This document shows positions 16,319-28,799 of a stretch of DNA of 64,000 nucleotides, piece after piece. Below the pieces are notes generated by a model that had not been told where the DNA came from, searched no databases, and saw only the letters and a program-made list of their open reading frames with translations. The translations under genes and the position numbers were made by a program. The DNA lies in contig OZ038433.1 of assembly GCA_964036275.1 (NCBI GenBank), positions 36,861,336-36,925,335 on the forward strand. Reading direction: 5' to 3'. Position 1 is the stretch's first letter; every line of letters starts with the position of its first letter. The stretch comes from Litoditis marina (taxonomy: Eukaryota > Nematoda > Chromadorea > Rhabditida > Rhabditidae).

Positions 16319-16897
16319 TTTGGACTGAAAAGTTGAATATGTACGGCAGACTTGGTTTGTCTGTCAGACCAGACTAATGAAATCAGTTGGAAATATGGAA
16401 CACGGACGCGAAATGAGGGCTCGAAATAAGAGAATCATCGGGGAAAAACTCTTCTTTGTCGTCCGCCGGGAGGTTATACGCAATACTGTTGACAGCGATT
16501 CTCAGGGGGAGGGGGTGATTGCAGGGCACTGTTTAGTCTATATAGCCTTGAACAGAGTCATGTCTGAATGTCATTCTGATCCCTTGAGACTCACAGAGAA
16601 GTTTGCTCGTCTACATATAAATATAACGGGCGCTTGAGTTATAATTTAATAAATACTATACATTTCCGTTCCTTTAAACAAATCATCACAAAAGCACTTG
16701 ATTATCGGATGTTAAGAACAAGTTCGTTGATTATACTTGAATGCAGCTCAGTCCAAAAAAATAGTGTTAAAAAAAATAAACCACGTCAAATACGATGTGG
16801 AAAACAGAGCTTTCACAAGACGATTCACTGAACTTTTTTAAAATTCATAGTCACAAAACAGCTTGATTCATTACATTACACAAAACATGTTTGTTGA
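16319..16897. other. Spacer and probable chemoreceptor promoter
   Basis: Non-coding interval between the receptor start (16318, minus) and the GSK3-like kinase stop (16898, minus). It should hold the receptor promoter and the kinase 3' UTR. AAAAATAAACC near 16770 reads on plus; no clear motif is seen on minus. Confidence 0.5.
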
Positions 16898-19800
16898 TCA
16901 TTTGCACGAGCTTTTGGGCATGCGACTTTTCGGCATCTCGCGGGACAACTCCTCGCGACTGTTCCGTTTGATCGTCTCCCTCGAAACATTCTCCTGCGAA
17001 GATGAACGCATTTCCTGTAAACGGTTGAAGTTTGGTTCCAATAATAAAAGCAACAACGTAAAATGTCACATTGACCTAAAAGTATATTCGTTTGTTTTTC
17101 CGCGTTTTCACGAGTACATGTAATGTAAGTCTTTGTCGATTTCACGTTTTCTACGAATATTTCTAATCAAAATTACGCAGCGGCATTATTAGATCATTAT
17201 AACTATGCAAGTCAGCGCAAGCTAGCAAGCGAGAGCTCAGGAAGTTTAATCTAGAAATGATCCTCATGACAGGACTTTTGAAAAAAAATAGTGCACTACT
17301 TCTCGATTGATGTTTCTACACGTAAATGATTAATGCACTTCGAGTATTTTTGTCTCGCAACGTACCAGAAGTTTTTTCGGTCTATCAATCGACGCCTTTT
17401 TTCTTGCTTTTGGAATTTCTTCGTTCGAGTCACTCGAAGAGGGAGCTTGACGCTGAAAAATGATATTTTTATAGAACAATCGTTTATACTGAAAACTTGG
17501 TTTGCTATAGTTCTCAATGATCACTTTTCTCCAGGTTGAAAATAGCTTACGCGATCGAACTTTTTCGTAACTTCGGCGGAATCGACACCACAATTGAAGT
17601 CGTACTTTCGATTCATCAACAATAAAAGCTTCTTTCCACCATCCCCCTTCCGGTCTTCGTGGCTGCAAGAAAGAAACATGTTCAAAGAGTAAAAATTCAA
17701 GGAAGCTTGTTTGGGAAGAAGTATAAAAAAATGAAGATGAAATTGAAGAAAAAAGAGAGAGAGCGCGAATGACAAATGAATAGATAGGGAAAAGTCAGAG
17801 AGAATTGAATCAAGTTACTCACGCTTTTTCAATGTCGGCAGGTGTGATGATTTGCGAAATGAGTTGTCCGTTTGACCTCTTGGCTCCTTCTCTGAAATGA
17901 TAGTAGTAGATAATGAAAAAAGGAAATCATTCTCGTGAAATTAAGTGACATGAAGATGCAGTTGTTCTCCCTATTGAGCAATATGTGTGCTTATATTTCA
18001 AACACAAACGATTGACCAACTTGAGGATGGATTCGAAGTATGGGTGCTTGAGACATTCCTTTCCCGACAGTCTTTCCTTTGGTTTGTAGACCAACACCCT
18101 TTCGAGAAAGGCAATCGCATCGGCGGGAGCACCCGGAATCAACTGTGAAAAAGTTCACATAAGATAATAAAGAGCATGAAATATGGAAACGATCGTCAAC
18201 TCCTTTCTAGAACAAGACCATAAGACAAAAGTTGCATTAAACTTTTGTGAACAGCGCACAGTCATATTAGAGTACAGGGAATTGAAAGCGGCCGGCTCTT
18301 TCGCGTATATTACATCTACAGTGTGAATTCTAGGTTCTACACACTCATCTGCTGACAAATATTCAACGATAGCGAGGACATGCTTTTTTGTTGGGGAAAT
18401 GAACATAATACAATACAGTTTGCAATTTCAATAAAAAAGCGCGGTTGACAGATAATTAAGTATCTCACCGCAGCCAGTCCCTCTCCCCCCTTTTCGTCTC
18501 CTTCGAACCGAGTCGGCGACTTCATGGCCTTCAGATCTTCGTCGTTTGGGGTTCCCAGGGTGGTGAAGATGAGTTTCATCTATAATTAAACGAGATCACA
18601 TTGTTCGTTCACTATGTGTTTGTGCATTTTTTGTTAACTAGGTCACACTATTTGTTCGAGTCTTGTTGAGACTACAAAGCGAACTTCTTCTATAACATGT
18701 GCTTTTTCATCAAATTACTCACAATCACAAATTGCAATAGGGATTGAGTGATTGTGATTTTACGATCGAGTAAGAAAGGATTCGGTCCCTTAGAGAGTAT
18801 TTTTCTGATGGTATATCATCGAGTCATGCTCACAAATTTCTTACCTGATGTCTAGTTTCCCTTCCCGGAAAGATGACCTGTCGCTTTAGCATTTCACCCA
18901 CCACTGTTCCCGCCGACCACAAATCTGAAGTTTTCTTCGTTCAAAAGTTGTTTTCATACTACGTAAACTATTTCTCAGCTCGGCATTACAGAATAGATTG
19001 TGTAGCTTTTTCAACATCTTGACTCGAGGTGGACTAGTTATATCTCATGCGTACAACACTTGATTGGCGTACGACAACATTGGCTACGACGATATATCTG
19101 TGTTCCATTCAAATTGATTCCCATAAACTCCAGTTTTACATGTTCGATTATCTGGTGAAATCTTATAAAGTATGTTCTTACTTACCAATAGTCCAGCTGT
19201 AAACTGTGGATCCCAGCAGAAGTTCCGGTGGACGGTAGAACCGGGTCACCTGGAGAGAACAATACGTTCAATTATGGAAACAATCAAGTTCGATCATTTC
19301 CGAACGTTCTGCGAGTTTGTGTTCGTTTCGCGTAGTTGTGTGTTCGCGATCAGTAAAACTATTGTACCCAAAACTTTCGCTTGGAGTGCGTTTTGACAGA
19401 GACAGTGTCTATCACATTTCACGGATAATCACGGACGGATAATTCACGGATATCACACACGGATAAATTGCAAGGTAAGAAGAGTTTTCCGAAAAAGAAC
19501 GAACTGACTGCTCAAAAAAGTAATGAACCTTTCCGGTATGCACCGGCATTAGTGACTTGCGCCGCAAATTTTCGAAATTCGTTCACAAAAAAAAAATAGT
19601 TTCGTTTGCTACTTTTGCAGCGAATATGTAGCAAATCCTAATCACCTGGTAGGCAGTAGATTTCATTCCGGCAATAACAACTTTTGATGATCCAAAATCT
19701 CCAATTTTCAGATTTCCGGAACCGTGGTCGACCAAAGTGTTGACTGGCTTTATATCCCGATGTACGATATGCTCCTGAACGATTCGTTCAAGTCCTGAGA

Positions 19801-21208
19801 GCTGAGAATTTCCAAATTACTTCAGATTGGAAATTGTCTGTACAAAGTAGTCATCCGCGCCAGGAAATACATTGATGCCAAAAGTGTTTGAAACTTTTAA
19901 AGTTAGAAGCTTTTGTGTCAAGTGACAATCAAAAGTTTGAACTTTATCTTTTAGAATTTCATAAATGATTGTCTAAAGAATACCTCAGCCAAGAACTTGA
20001 GTCCGTTGAACAACTGCCAAGTGTACAGTTTGATGTCGGTCTGGTCGAGAACTCCTCGCTTCACAACAGAAGCCAGTGTGTCCGGCATGAATTCGAACAC
20101 AAACGATTCGCAGATCTTAAAATAGTAAAATAGCGGTTTGGTTAACAGAAACTTTGTTATAGATGAGTACACTAGAATAAGCCAAAACAACAGTTGAGGA
20201 GAAATATTATTCAGTAAGTTTCAATCATAGGTGCATAATGTAGTGGTGACAGAAGTAGATTTTTGAAGATTCTAACTAAATTTCCAAGTTTATCGAAGAA
20301 TTGAATTGAGAAAAGACTTAATAATTGGAGTAACGAAAATTTTCCACTTTGACTTCATTATTGTACCTTATCATCTTTGAGTCTATGGGAGAAACCATAG
20401 AGCATGTGCACAATATTTTTGTGCTTCTCTCGCCCAATTCCTGTCAGAAATACCAATTCAAAATTTCGTTCGTGACGTTCTGAAAAAGTAGATTAACAAG
20501 AAAAACATCAGCGTACATCCGTGTAGTTCCTCATAGTATTTTCTTCACATTGAAATCTTTTTTTGTTGCTATATCTCAAATTGAGGATGGAATAACAACT
20601 ACAAAACGCAACGAGAACTTCTCCATCAAAGTGAGTAAGACAAACTCACCAGGCCACGTCTTTTTGATAGCTATTTCCTTGTTTCCATTAGGTTGTAATA
20701 GAGTTCCTCTGAAAATAAGGATAATCGAATCGCACTACTCAAGAAATGTCAAGAAATGTGAAGAGAAATTCAGTAGGAATGAAGAGTTCAAGCTGAATTC
20801 CGATCAAGTAACCAATTAGACAGAACTAGAGAGTTCCTTAGAACTGTATTTTCTAGTTTTATTTTCATTTTTAGAAAATAAACTTTCAGTTGTATTACGT
20901 AATTTAATTTACCTATAGACATTGCTGAACACTCCATTTGCGCAGAGATGAAGACCAGACATGCGCAGTTTTACTGTGTTCATGTCTGGCAGTTCTTTCG
21001 CAATCTGAAACACAGTAATCTTTATGACCATGCAAGGAACACAAAATCTCGGAAAAAAATAGGTGCAAAAGTTCAGTTGAATGATCAAAAATGTATCTAT
21101 CTTGAGCGCCTACGACAATGAGAAACGTGCTCCAAATGAACACTAGTAGATTGTTATTGTTGGAATACGAAAAAAGCTCACCTCTTCGACAACTTTTTTA
21201 TCCGCCAT
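16898..21208 (-). CDS. GSK3-like protein kinase
   Basis: CMGC-group kinase related to glycogen synthase kinase 3. Exons on minus strand: 21182-21208, 20913-21004, 20650-20708, 20367-20479, 19984-20115, 19646-19801, 19186-19249, 18845-18924, 18469-18579, 18021-18142, 17823-17891, 17551-17662, 17366-17452, 16898-17014; 446 residues. Landmarks: LCANGVFSNVYR (glycine loop), IAIKK (Lys55 = GSK3 Lys85), HRDIKPVN (Asp157), GDFGSSK (Asp176; Lys181 = GSK3 Lys205), STAYQVTRFYRPPELLLG with the activation-loop tyrosine, IDLWSAGTVVGEM, and LGTPNDEDL. The position of GSK3 Arg96 is Phe66. The stretch after LGTP is shortened and recast (EGDEKGGEG). The last ~125 residues form a basic, serine-rich tail that GSK3 lacks. 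It is head-to-head with the PP1-like gene. C. elegans has sperm GSK3-like paralogues (gskl); orthology is not established. Confidence 0.92.
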
Positions 21209-21844
21209 CGTAGAGTTTGTTCTCTCTTGCGCAGAGCAGCCGCTCGGGTACCAAAATGTAAAAACAGTGAAGGCAGTCTGGCTCAGAAAACGTGTGATAT
21301 CCGAACGTGAACACGTCTGAACAGGTTTCCCTGTTTCCAGGTGATGTTTAGGTTTTCAGCATTTCATTCTCCCTACAGTGGCTGTTCATATCGTTTTCTA
21401 CCAAATCTACCTCAAAGCTGCCATTTTTATCGTTTAGTTGGTATTCTTCACTTCTCAGGCTAGTTACTATTTATTTCCTTATCATTTCAGTTTGCACGGT
21501 CAGTATGAATTGTTTCGAGGAAAGTGCTTAATGTTCTGTAAAATACGTAATCCATAAACCGGACAGAAAAAGAAGTTAAAAAAAATTCAAATCCCAGTTC
21601 GCAAAAAACTATTCTTCACCAGTTTCGACGATGATTCCGAGAAACATCTCCGTTTTCCAAAAGTGCGTGAACGCGTCTGGAAACTGTCCTTTACTTTTTC
21701 AACCTGATACGTTCGTGAAACCTGTCCAACTGTCCTTTCTGTTATCGTGCATCAAACTCCGTTAACTGTTCGTATAAAAGACGACCATTAAGGGAAGTCT
21801 TTAGTTTCCAGCGGTCGCTGTGGTAGCAGAAGTCGTCTCTCGTC
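21209..21844. promoter_or_regulatory. Divergent intergenic promoter region, TATA box
   Basis: 636 bases between the kinase ATG (minus, 21208) and the phosphatase ATG (plus, 21845), so both promoters must lie here. CGTATAAAAGACG at 21771-21783 is a good TATA box about 70 bases before the phosphatase ATG. On the kinase side no TATA is obvious. Shared upstream DNA could coordinate kinase and phosphatase expression; that is an inference. Confidence 0.55.
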
Positions 21845-24800
21845 ATGGCCGCCCCTCCCGCCACAGTCGAAGCCTGGCTCGAAGATGTTATCGCCAGACT
21901 CCATAGTCAGTCCAGCTCTTTTTTCTGTAATCTTTTCTTTGAACTGAAATTCTAGACCGCTGTCTATTTACTGGGACCTTTTCTCCACGAAACTTAAGGC
22001 TCTAAGGATTTAAATTTAGGTTTGAGCACAGTTATCACTTGCTCTATCATCTGGTGTAGCAACCATCTAAGAATGTTCGAATTTTTTCATCGAGATTCGT
22101 TGATCCAAATTTGTGGAAGTTTTCAATGTTTCGAAATGACTCCGGAGCTCATGTCATAACTTGCAGGCCTATATGGGAATGAAGAGAAAGGGATCACCAA
22201 CGTTATGACCGGACATGAGATCATCGCCATTCTCCAACTGGTTCGTAAATTTCTTGCAATTATTATCATTATTTTTGAGTCTGTTTCTGTTTTCATTCAT
22301 GCCAATTTGTAACGAATGGAGTAACTAGGGATTTTCAGAGGTGATATATGATAATTGCAGGTTTCGGCCAAGTTTATGGAGGAGTCCAACCTGTGTGAAT
22401 GTGAAGCTCCCATCAAGGTGTTTGGAGACATTCATGCTCAGTTCCAGGTAACGTTTTCTCAATTTCTCTGGTAATAAAGTAGGGGCATTTTGTAGCAATT
22501 TTTTTGATCATACTTAGTGAAATAGAGAAATGAGTCTGTATGCTAGATGTTTTTGTCCGGCCGGTAAATTCGCGAGCACAATCGTTAGCCAAAAACTTGC
22601 ATCTCCAGAACTGTTGCCAGAACTGATTTTCAGAATTAACATTTCCAGATTCGTAACTTATATTCGTCACTCGGTTCCACAGCTCAACTTAACTTAATGT
22701 TAAACAGATACGCACTGAATGTAAATGTTGCAGGATCTCAATAAAATGTTCGACATCGTTGGCCGCGTTCCACAGGAGAGGTTGCTCTTTCTGGGAGATT
22801 ATGTCGACCGCGGACCGCAGGGAATTGAGGTTATTACTATCAAACCCTTTTATTCACAGTTCCTTTTTTGCAATAATCCATTATACTAGAGTGTCATCGA
22901 TTTTTTTATGCCAAACCATGGTTCCTCAACTATATATTGGAATGTTATCTATCAGCAACTATTGAATCTCAGAATATATTTTTTCACTGATAATTTCCCA
23001 CTCAGGTGCTGGTTCTGCTGTTCGCTCTGAAGTTGCGGTATCCCGATCGACTCTACATGCTGCGCGGAAATCATGAAACGCCCGCTGTCAATAAGGTATA
23101 CCATTCCAAACCAATCTGTGAGGCGGATTTTAGAAATAAATCACGTTTCGTACATTTTGTACGAAAATGCGTTTCTACAATACGTATACTTTTATTAAGA
23201 AAGCAGCTTAAAGTTTTTCATGAAAATTCATGATAGCAAACTGGAACTACGGTAACGAATTGCACGAATCACGCTGGACTCACGCATCGTAGACAATAAG
23301 ACAATGTTTTTGTCAATAAACATGAGGAGAACCCAGGACAGTTTGATTCCATTTTCGAAAACTTCACTTTCTAAATCGACCTCTTTCAGATATATGGCTT
23401 CTACAACGAGTGTGCACTGAAGTATGGAGTCGGACTATGGTGGGAGTTTCAGTCCTGTTTCAACCGAATGCCCATGTGTGGTCTCATCTCGAAAAAGGTT
23501 GGCGGTGAAATATTGACATTAAATATATTCCTCTTTCTTCTTGTTCTTTACACATTGGTTCATGAAAGCTTCTCTCTTTCACGCTGGTACAAACTTGACA
23601 TCAGGCAAATAGTGATGGTAAAATTATTTCGCTCTCCTAAGCGGCCTGTTTCTCAGAAAATCAGCTAAGTCGATGTTTTGTAGGTGTTGTGTATGCATGG
23701 AGGTCTTTCCCCTGAAATCGATCATCTTGATGTGATCCGAAATATTCCCCGTCCCTGTGAACCACTGGACAAAGGATTATTGATTGATATTGTCTGGGCC
23801 GATCCAACCAACAGGGGAGACGGCTGGTTCCATTCGATTAGAGGTAAACAAGTACTGGGGACCCGTCATTTGCCCTATGAATTCCATCACTAGGATGTTA
23901 AACGGACCGCAAAGTTTATAACATGTCACCAAAATATCAGTAAAACGGTCAGAATGAACAATAAACAAAAGCACTTGCTCTGAATTTGTTTGAAGCACTG
24001 ATGACACATCTTTTGAAAATAGTTAATAACATAAGTAAAATAGAGTTCCAGGATCATCAGTATAACATCGTACATGTGTTCCGTGTAGTTCGATTGTGTT
24101 GCGTTTCAGTCGAAATTGGAAATGTTAAAGTGTGAAAGTGGAAAGTATCGAGCGTACGTTTCAATAATATTAGTAGTCATTGACCATTCGACTACGATAA
24201 TCTTGATTGCACGTGTGAACTTTAAGGAATCAGCTACATGTTTGGCAGAGGAGTTGTGGAGCAGATGTGTACAACTCTGGGAATCGACCTGATCATTCGC
24301 GGACACCAGGTAATCTATCGAGGACGAGAAGGGAAACCAAAACAACTAGCGCCGTTATTTTCTGCTGTGTTCGTAGTGCGATTTTGCTGCGTTTCAATCC
24401 GACTGAGTCTTTAAAAACAGATCACAATAAGTTTAGATGCTAGAAATACTCACCTCTACAGAACACTGTCTCAGCACTTTTCTTTCCCGCTGACGAACGC
24501 AGCGTTTTTGCAATGGGCTTTCTTTCGCCATTGTTGATTCCTTCACGATTCTCCCTTCAACCGTTGAACAAAAATCCTATCGTAACCTCATAACCTACCA
24601 AATATTTTGCGGGAAAAATGTATAATCGCCCCCCACCCAACAATCACCCCCCTCGTGGTACTATTACCCCCCACCTTATTGAAATCCTAAAAAAATCGCG
24701 CGAAGGTGGGGGGTAATTGGTAAATGGGTGGGGGGACATTGTACATCTTCGATAATGAACAATCACCCCCCACAATACAAAATGGGGGGGGGGGGGTGAT

Positions 24801-25755
24801 AGTACATACCCGGAACTAATGAACAACCACCCCCCACTCAACCCAAGCCTGCAGTAAATAAGCATGGTGTATAATCGCCCCCCCCCCCAAAGGGGGGGGG
24901 GCGATTGTAGTACGGGCCCTTTTCAACCCATTTTCGACCAGGGTGGGGGCAAATGTAAACTACTCCCTATTTTGCAACCAGTGAGCTTCGGATTCAGAAT
25001 CGTTTACTTGAAGGTGGTCCAAGACGGTTACGAGTTCATGGCCGGTCGCCGTCTGATCACAGTATTCTCCGTGCCTAACTACTGTAGAGAGTTCACTAAC
25101 GCCGCTGCAGTCGTCTGCCTCGACAAAGATCTCACGGTAATTTATCATTTAAATTTCATTGTTTAATTCCAGAGAAGTGTTTCTATGTTGAACGTGAAGA
25201 TTGCTTTCTGCCTCATTGAAGCTTTTCTCGTTTCTCGAATGTTTTCTCTCAATACTTTCAGTCTAGTAATTTGTGCCAATTTCACTAGTATGGCAGATAG
25301 GTGAAGGTGACCTAGATAGAATCATAGTTCCATGTCTTTTCTCTCATTTCATTCATTCCAGATCAGTTTCCAACAAATGGTGCAGCCGATGCCTGAGTTG
25401 CCCGCCGGTTGGAAGCCACCGATCCCCGCCCCGGTTATCGCCGCGGATCCGGCTGCGGAGGCCGCCAAGGAGGACAAAGCCGTCATCAAACCGTTCACGG
25501 TATGGTTTGAGTTAGGGAATTATATAGGGACTAAGCACTAAAAACAATAAACGTTAACTTCTTGCTTGAATGAATGAAGAGTGAGACATTTCGAAGAAGC
25601 GAAACTTACGGTAATTTCCGAAAGTGATATTTATTGTTTCATTAAATAGTCCAATCTGACTTGGCAGCAGAACGATATGTTTTTCATTTTCGCTGATATT
25701 ACTTCTGTTTCAGGGTTTCAAATCGGAAACTACTGAAGAAAAGTCGAAGAAATAA
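21845..25755 (+). CDS. PP1-like Ser/Thr protein phosphatase
   Basis: PPP-family metallophosphatase of the PP1 catalytic type. Exons: 21845-21905, 22167-22240, 22361-22447, 22734-22829, 23006-23095, 23390-23497, 23684-23843, 24227-24309, 25014-25136, 25362-25499, 25714-25755; 353 residues (PP1 is about 330). Metal and catalytic motifs are present: GDIHAQF (Asp68, His70), GDYVDRG (Asp96), LRGNHE (Asn128, His129), [21 protein letters not shown] and [13 protein letters not shown]. Departures from canonical PP1 are GDIHAQ for [14 protein letters not shown] for HECASINR, RGHQ for RAHQ and SVPNY for SAPNY. The tail is Pro/Ala/Lys-rich and ends EEKSKK. Divergence of this kind is seen in sperm PP1s such as GSP-3/4 of C. 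elegans. Intron 8 contains a C/G-rich repeat. Confidence 0.94.
24616..24970. repeat. C-rich/G-rich dispersed repeat, copy 2
   Basis: About 350 bases of alternating CCCCCC and GGGGGG runs inside PP1-like intron 8. The first 100 bases match 4530-4636 in order and spacing. The end of the block has 11 C,AAA,12 G in palindromic arrangement (24878-24902), which could fold as a hairpin, and the G runs could form G-quadruplexes. It ends about 45 bases before exon 9. Confidence 0.8.
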
Positions 25756-26646
25756 ACCATGTTCTACTACTGTACCCCTGATATTCATCATAATGGCCAC
25801 TAACTTTTTCTGATTGTTGGTCTTGGCTCGTTTTCTTTGGTTCAGTCGGTTTGCAGTGTAGTCTAGATGTTATTGTGCATTTGTGATAGCCAATACTTGA
25901 TGAACGTTTGGATAATCTGTTCGATTCTATATCAAAATTGTGGCGAAAGTTTTATTTTGCCGTGAAATTTATCATGTTTACAAAACAGAAAACGATTTCA
26001 ATGTTCATGTGAACCTCTCTCTTTACAAAAACTATGTTCACGAAGTAAACAAGCAAACAAACGAAGCAATGTCAAAAAAGAATATGTGTGCCTACAAAAA
26101 GAGTTCTGCTGATTTGTGAACAGCTGTTCCGCCCATAAAAGGTGTGCTGTTTTCTGTTGACTTTCAACCAGCGAACAATTTGATTGATGGCTCAGACAGT
26201 CGGAGCAAAGCTGTTCGAATCCTTTGAATTGAATCTGTTTTCAATACTTGCAGACAGTGTTTAACGCGTTTCTGTGTGTGAAACATGATAGAGCAATTGC
26301 TTTTCTCAATACAATACTAAATCTCAGTTTTCTGGTACAGTTTCAGTTAATATTTTCCATGCTTCTCTGTTCACATACTCTGTGACTCTTTGGGAGTGAT
26401 GCAACTTTCGATTTAGATATTGTCTTGCTTGATACATTTCTTTTCCGATTCCTAGCGCTCTCTTTTGACACCACGTCATTACACTACGATGGAAAATAAA
26501 ATAATTACGAAAAGGGTTTCGTATTGTTATGACATCATCATGTGTACCACATTCCATTTGTATTTGGCTGGAAAGGTATGTTTTGTAATTGAAAACAACC
26601 ATCCATTGTATTGAGCATCATACATCGATTCCTCCGTAACTTTGGC
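25756..26646. other. Spacer without recognised gene
   Basis: Begins with the 3' UTR of the PP1-like gene. No spliced or unspliced coding model could be supported on either strand; the ORFs here have no recognisable motif and poor codon character. Confidence 0.5.
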
Positions 26647-27112
26647 GTCAATGACGGGAACCGACTAAATCGCGAAAACAGTCGAAAACCGCGCCGACTG
26701 TCGGAAATTGTGAATCAGGACCGACTTGTCGCGACAGCGGCAAAATTTATTCAAATTTTAACATGTTTCATATGATAAGACTGAGAAAGTTCGTGCATTT
26801 CGGAAAGGGGAGATAATTTCTACTACTATTTTGAATGTAATCTTGAACTATAACGCGATAAACATAATAATAGGTTGTTTTCTCAGCTTTCGATCTTTTT
26901 GGGAAAATTTGCATTTCACTGGTAAATTTCTCAAAATTGGATAAATTCAATAATACCTACATATTTTCACATTCTACACGATGATATTCAACAATTTCTT
27001 CAAATTGTCTATCTTACTCCATTTATTGTCAATTTAAAGTAGTAAATGAATGATTTTCTGTTTCTGTCGCGACAAGTCGGACCCCTCCGACTGTCGGTGT
27101 GCCGTCATTGAC
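26647..27112. mobile_element. TIR element (~466 bp)
   Basis: The left end GTCAATGACGG and the right end CCGTCATTGAC are inverse. Further in, CCGACTGTCGG and CCGACTTGTCGCGACAG on the left match CTGTCGCGACAAGTCGG and CCGACTGTCGG on the right. The ends are GC-rich and the centre is AT-rich, with no coding capacity: a non-autonomous DNA element. Confidence 0.8.
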
Positions 27113-27133
27113 CGGTAGGTTTGCTGAGTCGAG

Positions 27134-27159
27134 AGAGAAAGAGAGAGAGAGAGAGAGAA

Positions 27160-27232
<73 letters not shown>
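27134..27232. repeat. (GA)n microsatellite
   Basis: About 45 GA dinucleotides, almost uninterrupted. It abuts the tandem 400-bp units that follow. A second GA tract lies at 52515-52608. Confidence 0.9.
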
Positions 27233-27236
<4 letters not shown>

Positions 27237-27279
27237 GTTATACTGCCAATTTCATTACGCTATTAATGGACGTCGACCT

Positions 27280-28418
27280 GACCGAGCTACAAGCGCGAGA
27301 GAGTAAGAGACGCAGAAGTCGCGTCGCGAGACACTTCATTTTGTTGTTAACTCTTTAGAAACACACTTTTCTTGAACATTGAACGAAAAAAAACTCCGAA
27401 CAACAAAAAAAAACACCTTTTTTGTCTCATACCTGGAAAAAGAAACCGTGTTGCTCTTTACAGATTGAATTTAGATTAGTTCGTCCACAATCAAAATGTG
27501 ATCGGGTTTGTTTTGATAGAAACTGCTGGTCGAAAAACAAGTTGCGACGAAAACAGAAAACAGGAGGCTGTGAAATCGCAAGCAAAACACTGCTAAATAC
27601 ACCGCATGAGTGTTTCACAGCGTTTGTTTAACTCCTTGTAGGTTTCTAATATGTCTTTACTCGATCCTACAACCTGACCAAGCTACAGGCGTGAGAGAGT
27701 AAGAGACGCAGAAGTCGCGTCGCGAGACACCTCATTTTGTTGTTAACTCTTCAGGAACACACTTTTCTCAAACGTTGAACGAAAAAAAAAACTCCGAACA
27801 ACAAAAAAAAACACTTTTTTGTATCATACCTTCGATGGAAAAAGAAATCGTGTTGCTCTTTACAGATTGAATTTAGATTATTTCGTCCACAATCAAAATG
27901 TGATCGGGTTTGTTTTGATAGAAACTGCTGGTCGAAAAACAAGTTTCGACGAAAATAGAAAACAGGAGGCTGTGAAATCGCAAGCAAAACACTGCTAAAT
28001 ACACCGCATGAGTGTTTCACAGCGTTTGTTTAACTCCTTGTAGGTTTCTAATATGTCTTTACTCGATCCTACAACCTGACCAAGCTACAGGCGTGAGAGA
28101 GTAAGAGACGCAGAAGTCGCGTCGCGAGACACCTCATTTTGTTGTTAACTCTTCAGGAACACACTTTTCTCAAACGTTGAACGAAAAAAAAAACTCCGAA
28201 CAACAAAAAAAACACTTTTTTGTATCATACCTTCGATGGAAAAAGAAATCGTGTTGCTCTTTACAGATTGAATTTAGATTATTTCGTCCACAATCAAAAT
28301 ATGATCGGGTTTGTTTTGATAGAAACTGCTGGTCGAAAAACAAGTTGCGACGAAAACAGAAAACAGGAGGCTGTGAAATCGCAAGCAAAACACTGCTAAA
28401 TACACCGCATGGTTAACT
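27280..28418. repeat. Three tandem ~400-bp units
   Basis: GAGTAAGAGACGCAGAAGTC begins at 27301, 27697 and 28099, giving periods of 396 and 402; the third copy is shortened at its end. The units stay close to identical over GAACACACTTTTCTC.., the poly-A stretch and TTTGTTTTGATAGAAACTGC. Each copy has the same minus-strand ORF (about 60-90 codons), but its composition and dependence on the repeat argue against a gene. A recent tandem duplication. Confidence 0.9.
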
Positions 28419-28799
28419 TACAGCGTTTATTCAGTTTTTTGTGAATTTTAATATTTGTGTACTTGAACCTATACAACTTTTAATCAAAATTTCCCTTACG
28501 AATGTAATGGTATTATTGCGTGTAATCATGTATTTTTCACTGTGAATCATGTTAGAATATAGAATTTTGAAGTGTTCCTGACAAAATATGGAAATGTTCA
28601 ATGTATCTGGCCTGATCAAGACAATTTTGTATAGTGGTAGTTTGTCTTGCTATTTAATCCTAACAACCGCAATCCGCGGATTTTGTAGACTTCTGGTTCA
28701 TTTCCAACATAACATTGTAATATTCTCTTTCTCTTTATGTCATTTTACTTTTTACTATTCTGAAAATGAAACTTGGGAACCTAGTAAAAATGTTTCAGA

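Noticed and set aside
16851..17145. Long overlapping ORFs on both strands around the kinase 3' end
   Set aside because: Explained by the last exon of the GSK3-like gene read in another frame or on the other strand.
27427..28388. Conserved minus-strand ORFs (..LLAISQPPVF.FRRNLFFDQQF..) repeated three times
   Set aside because: They are identical because the DNA is tandemly duplicated; there is no domain, no splice support and the composition is low in complexity.
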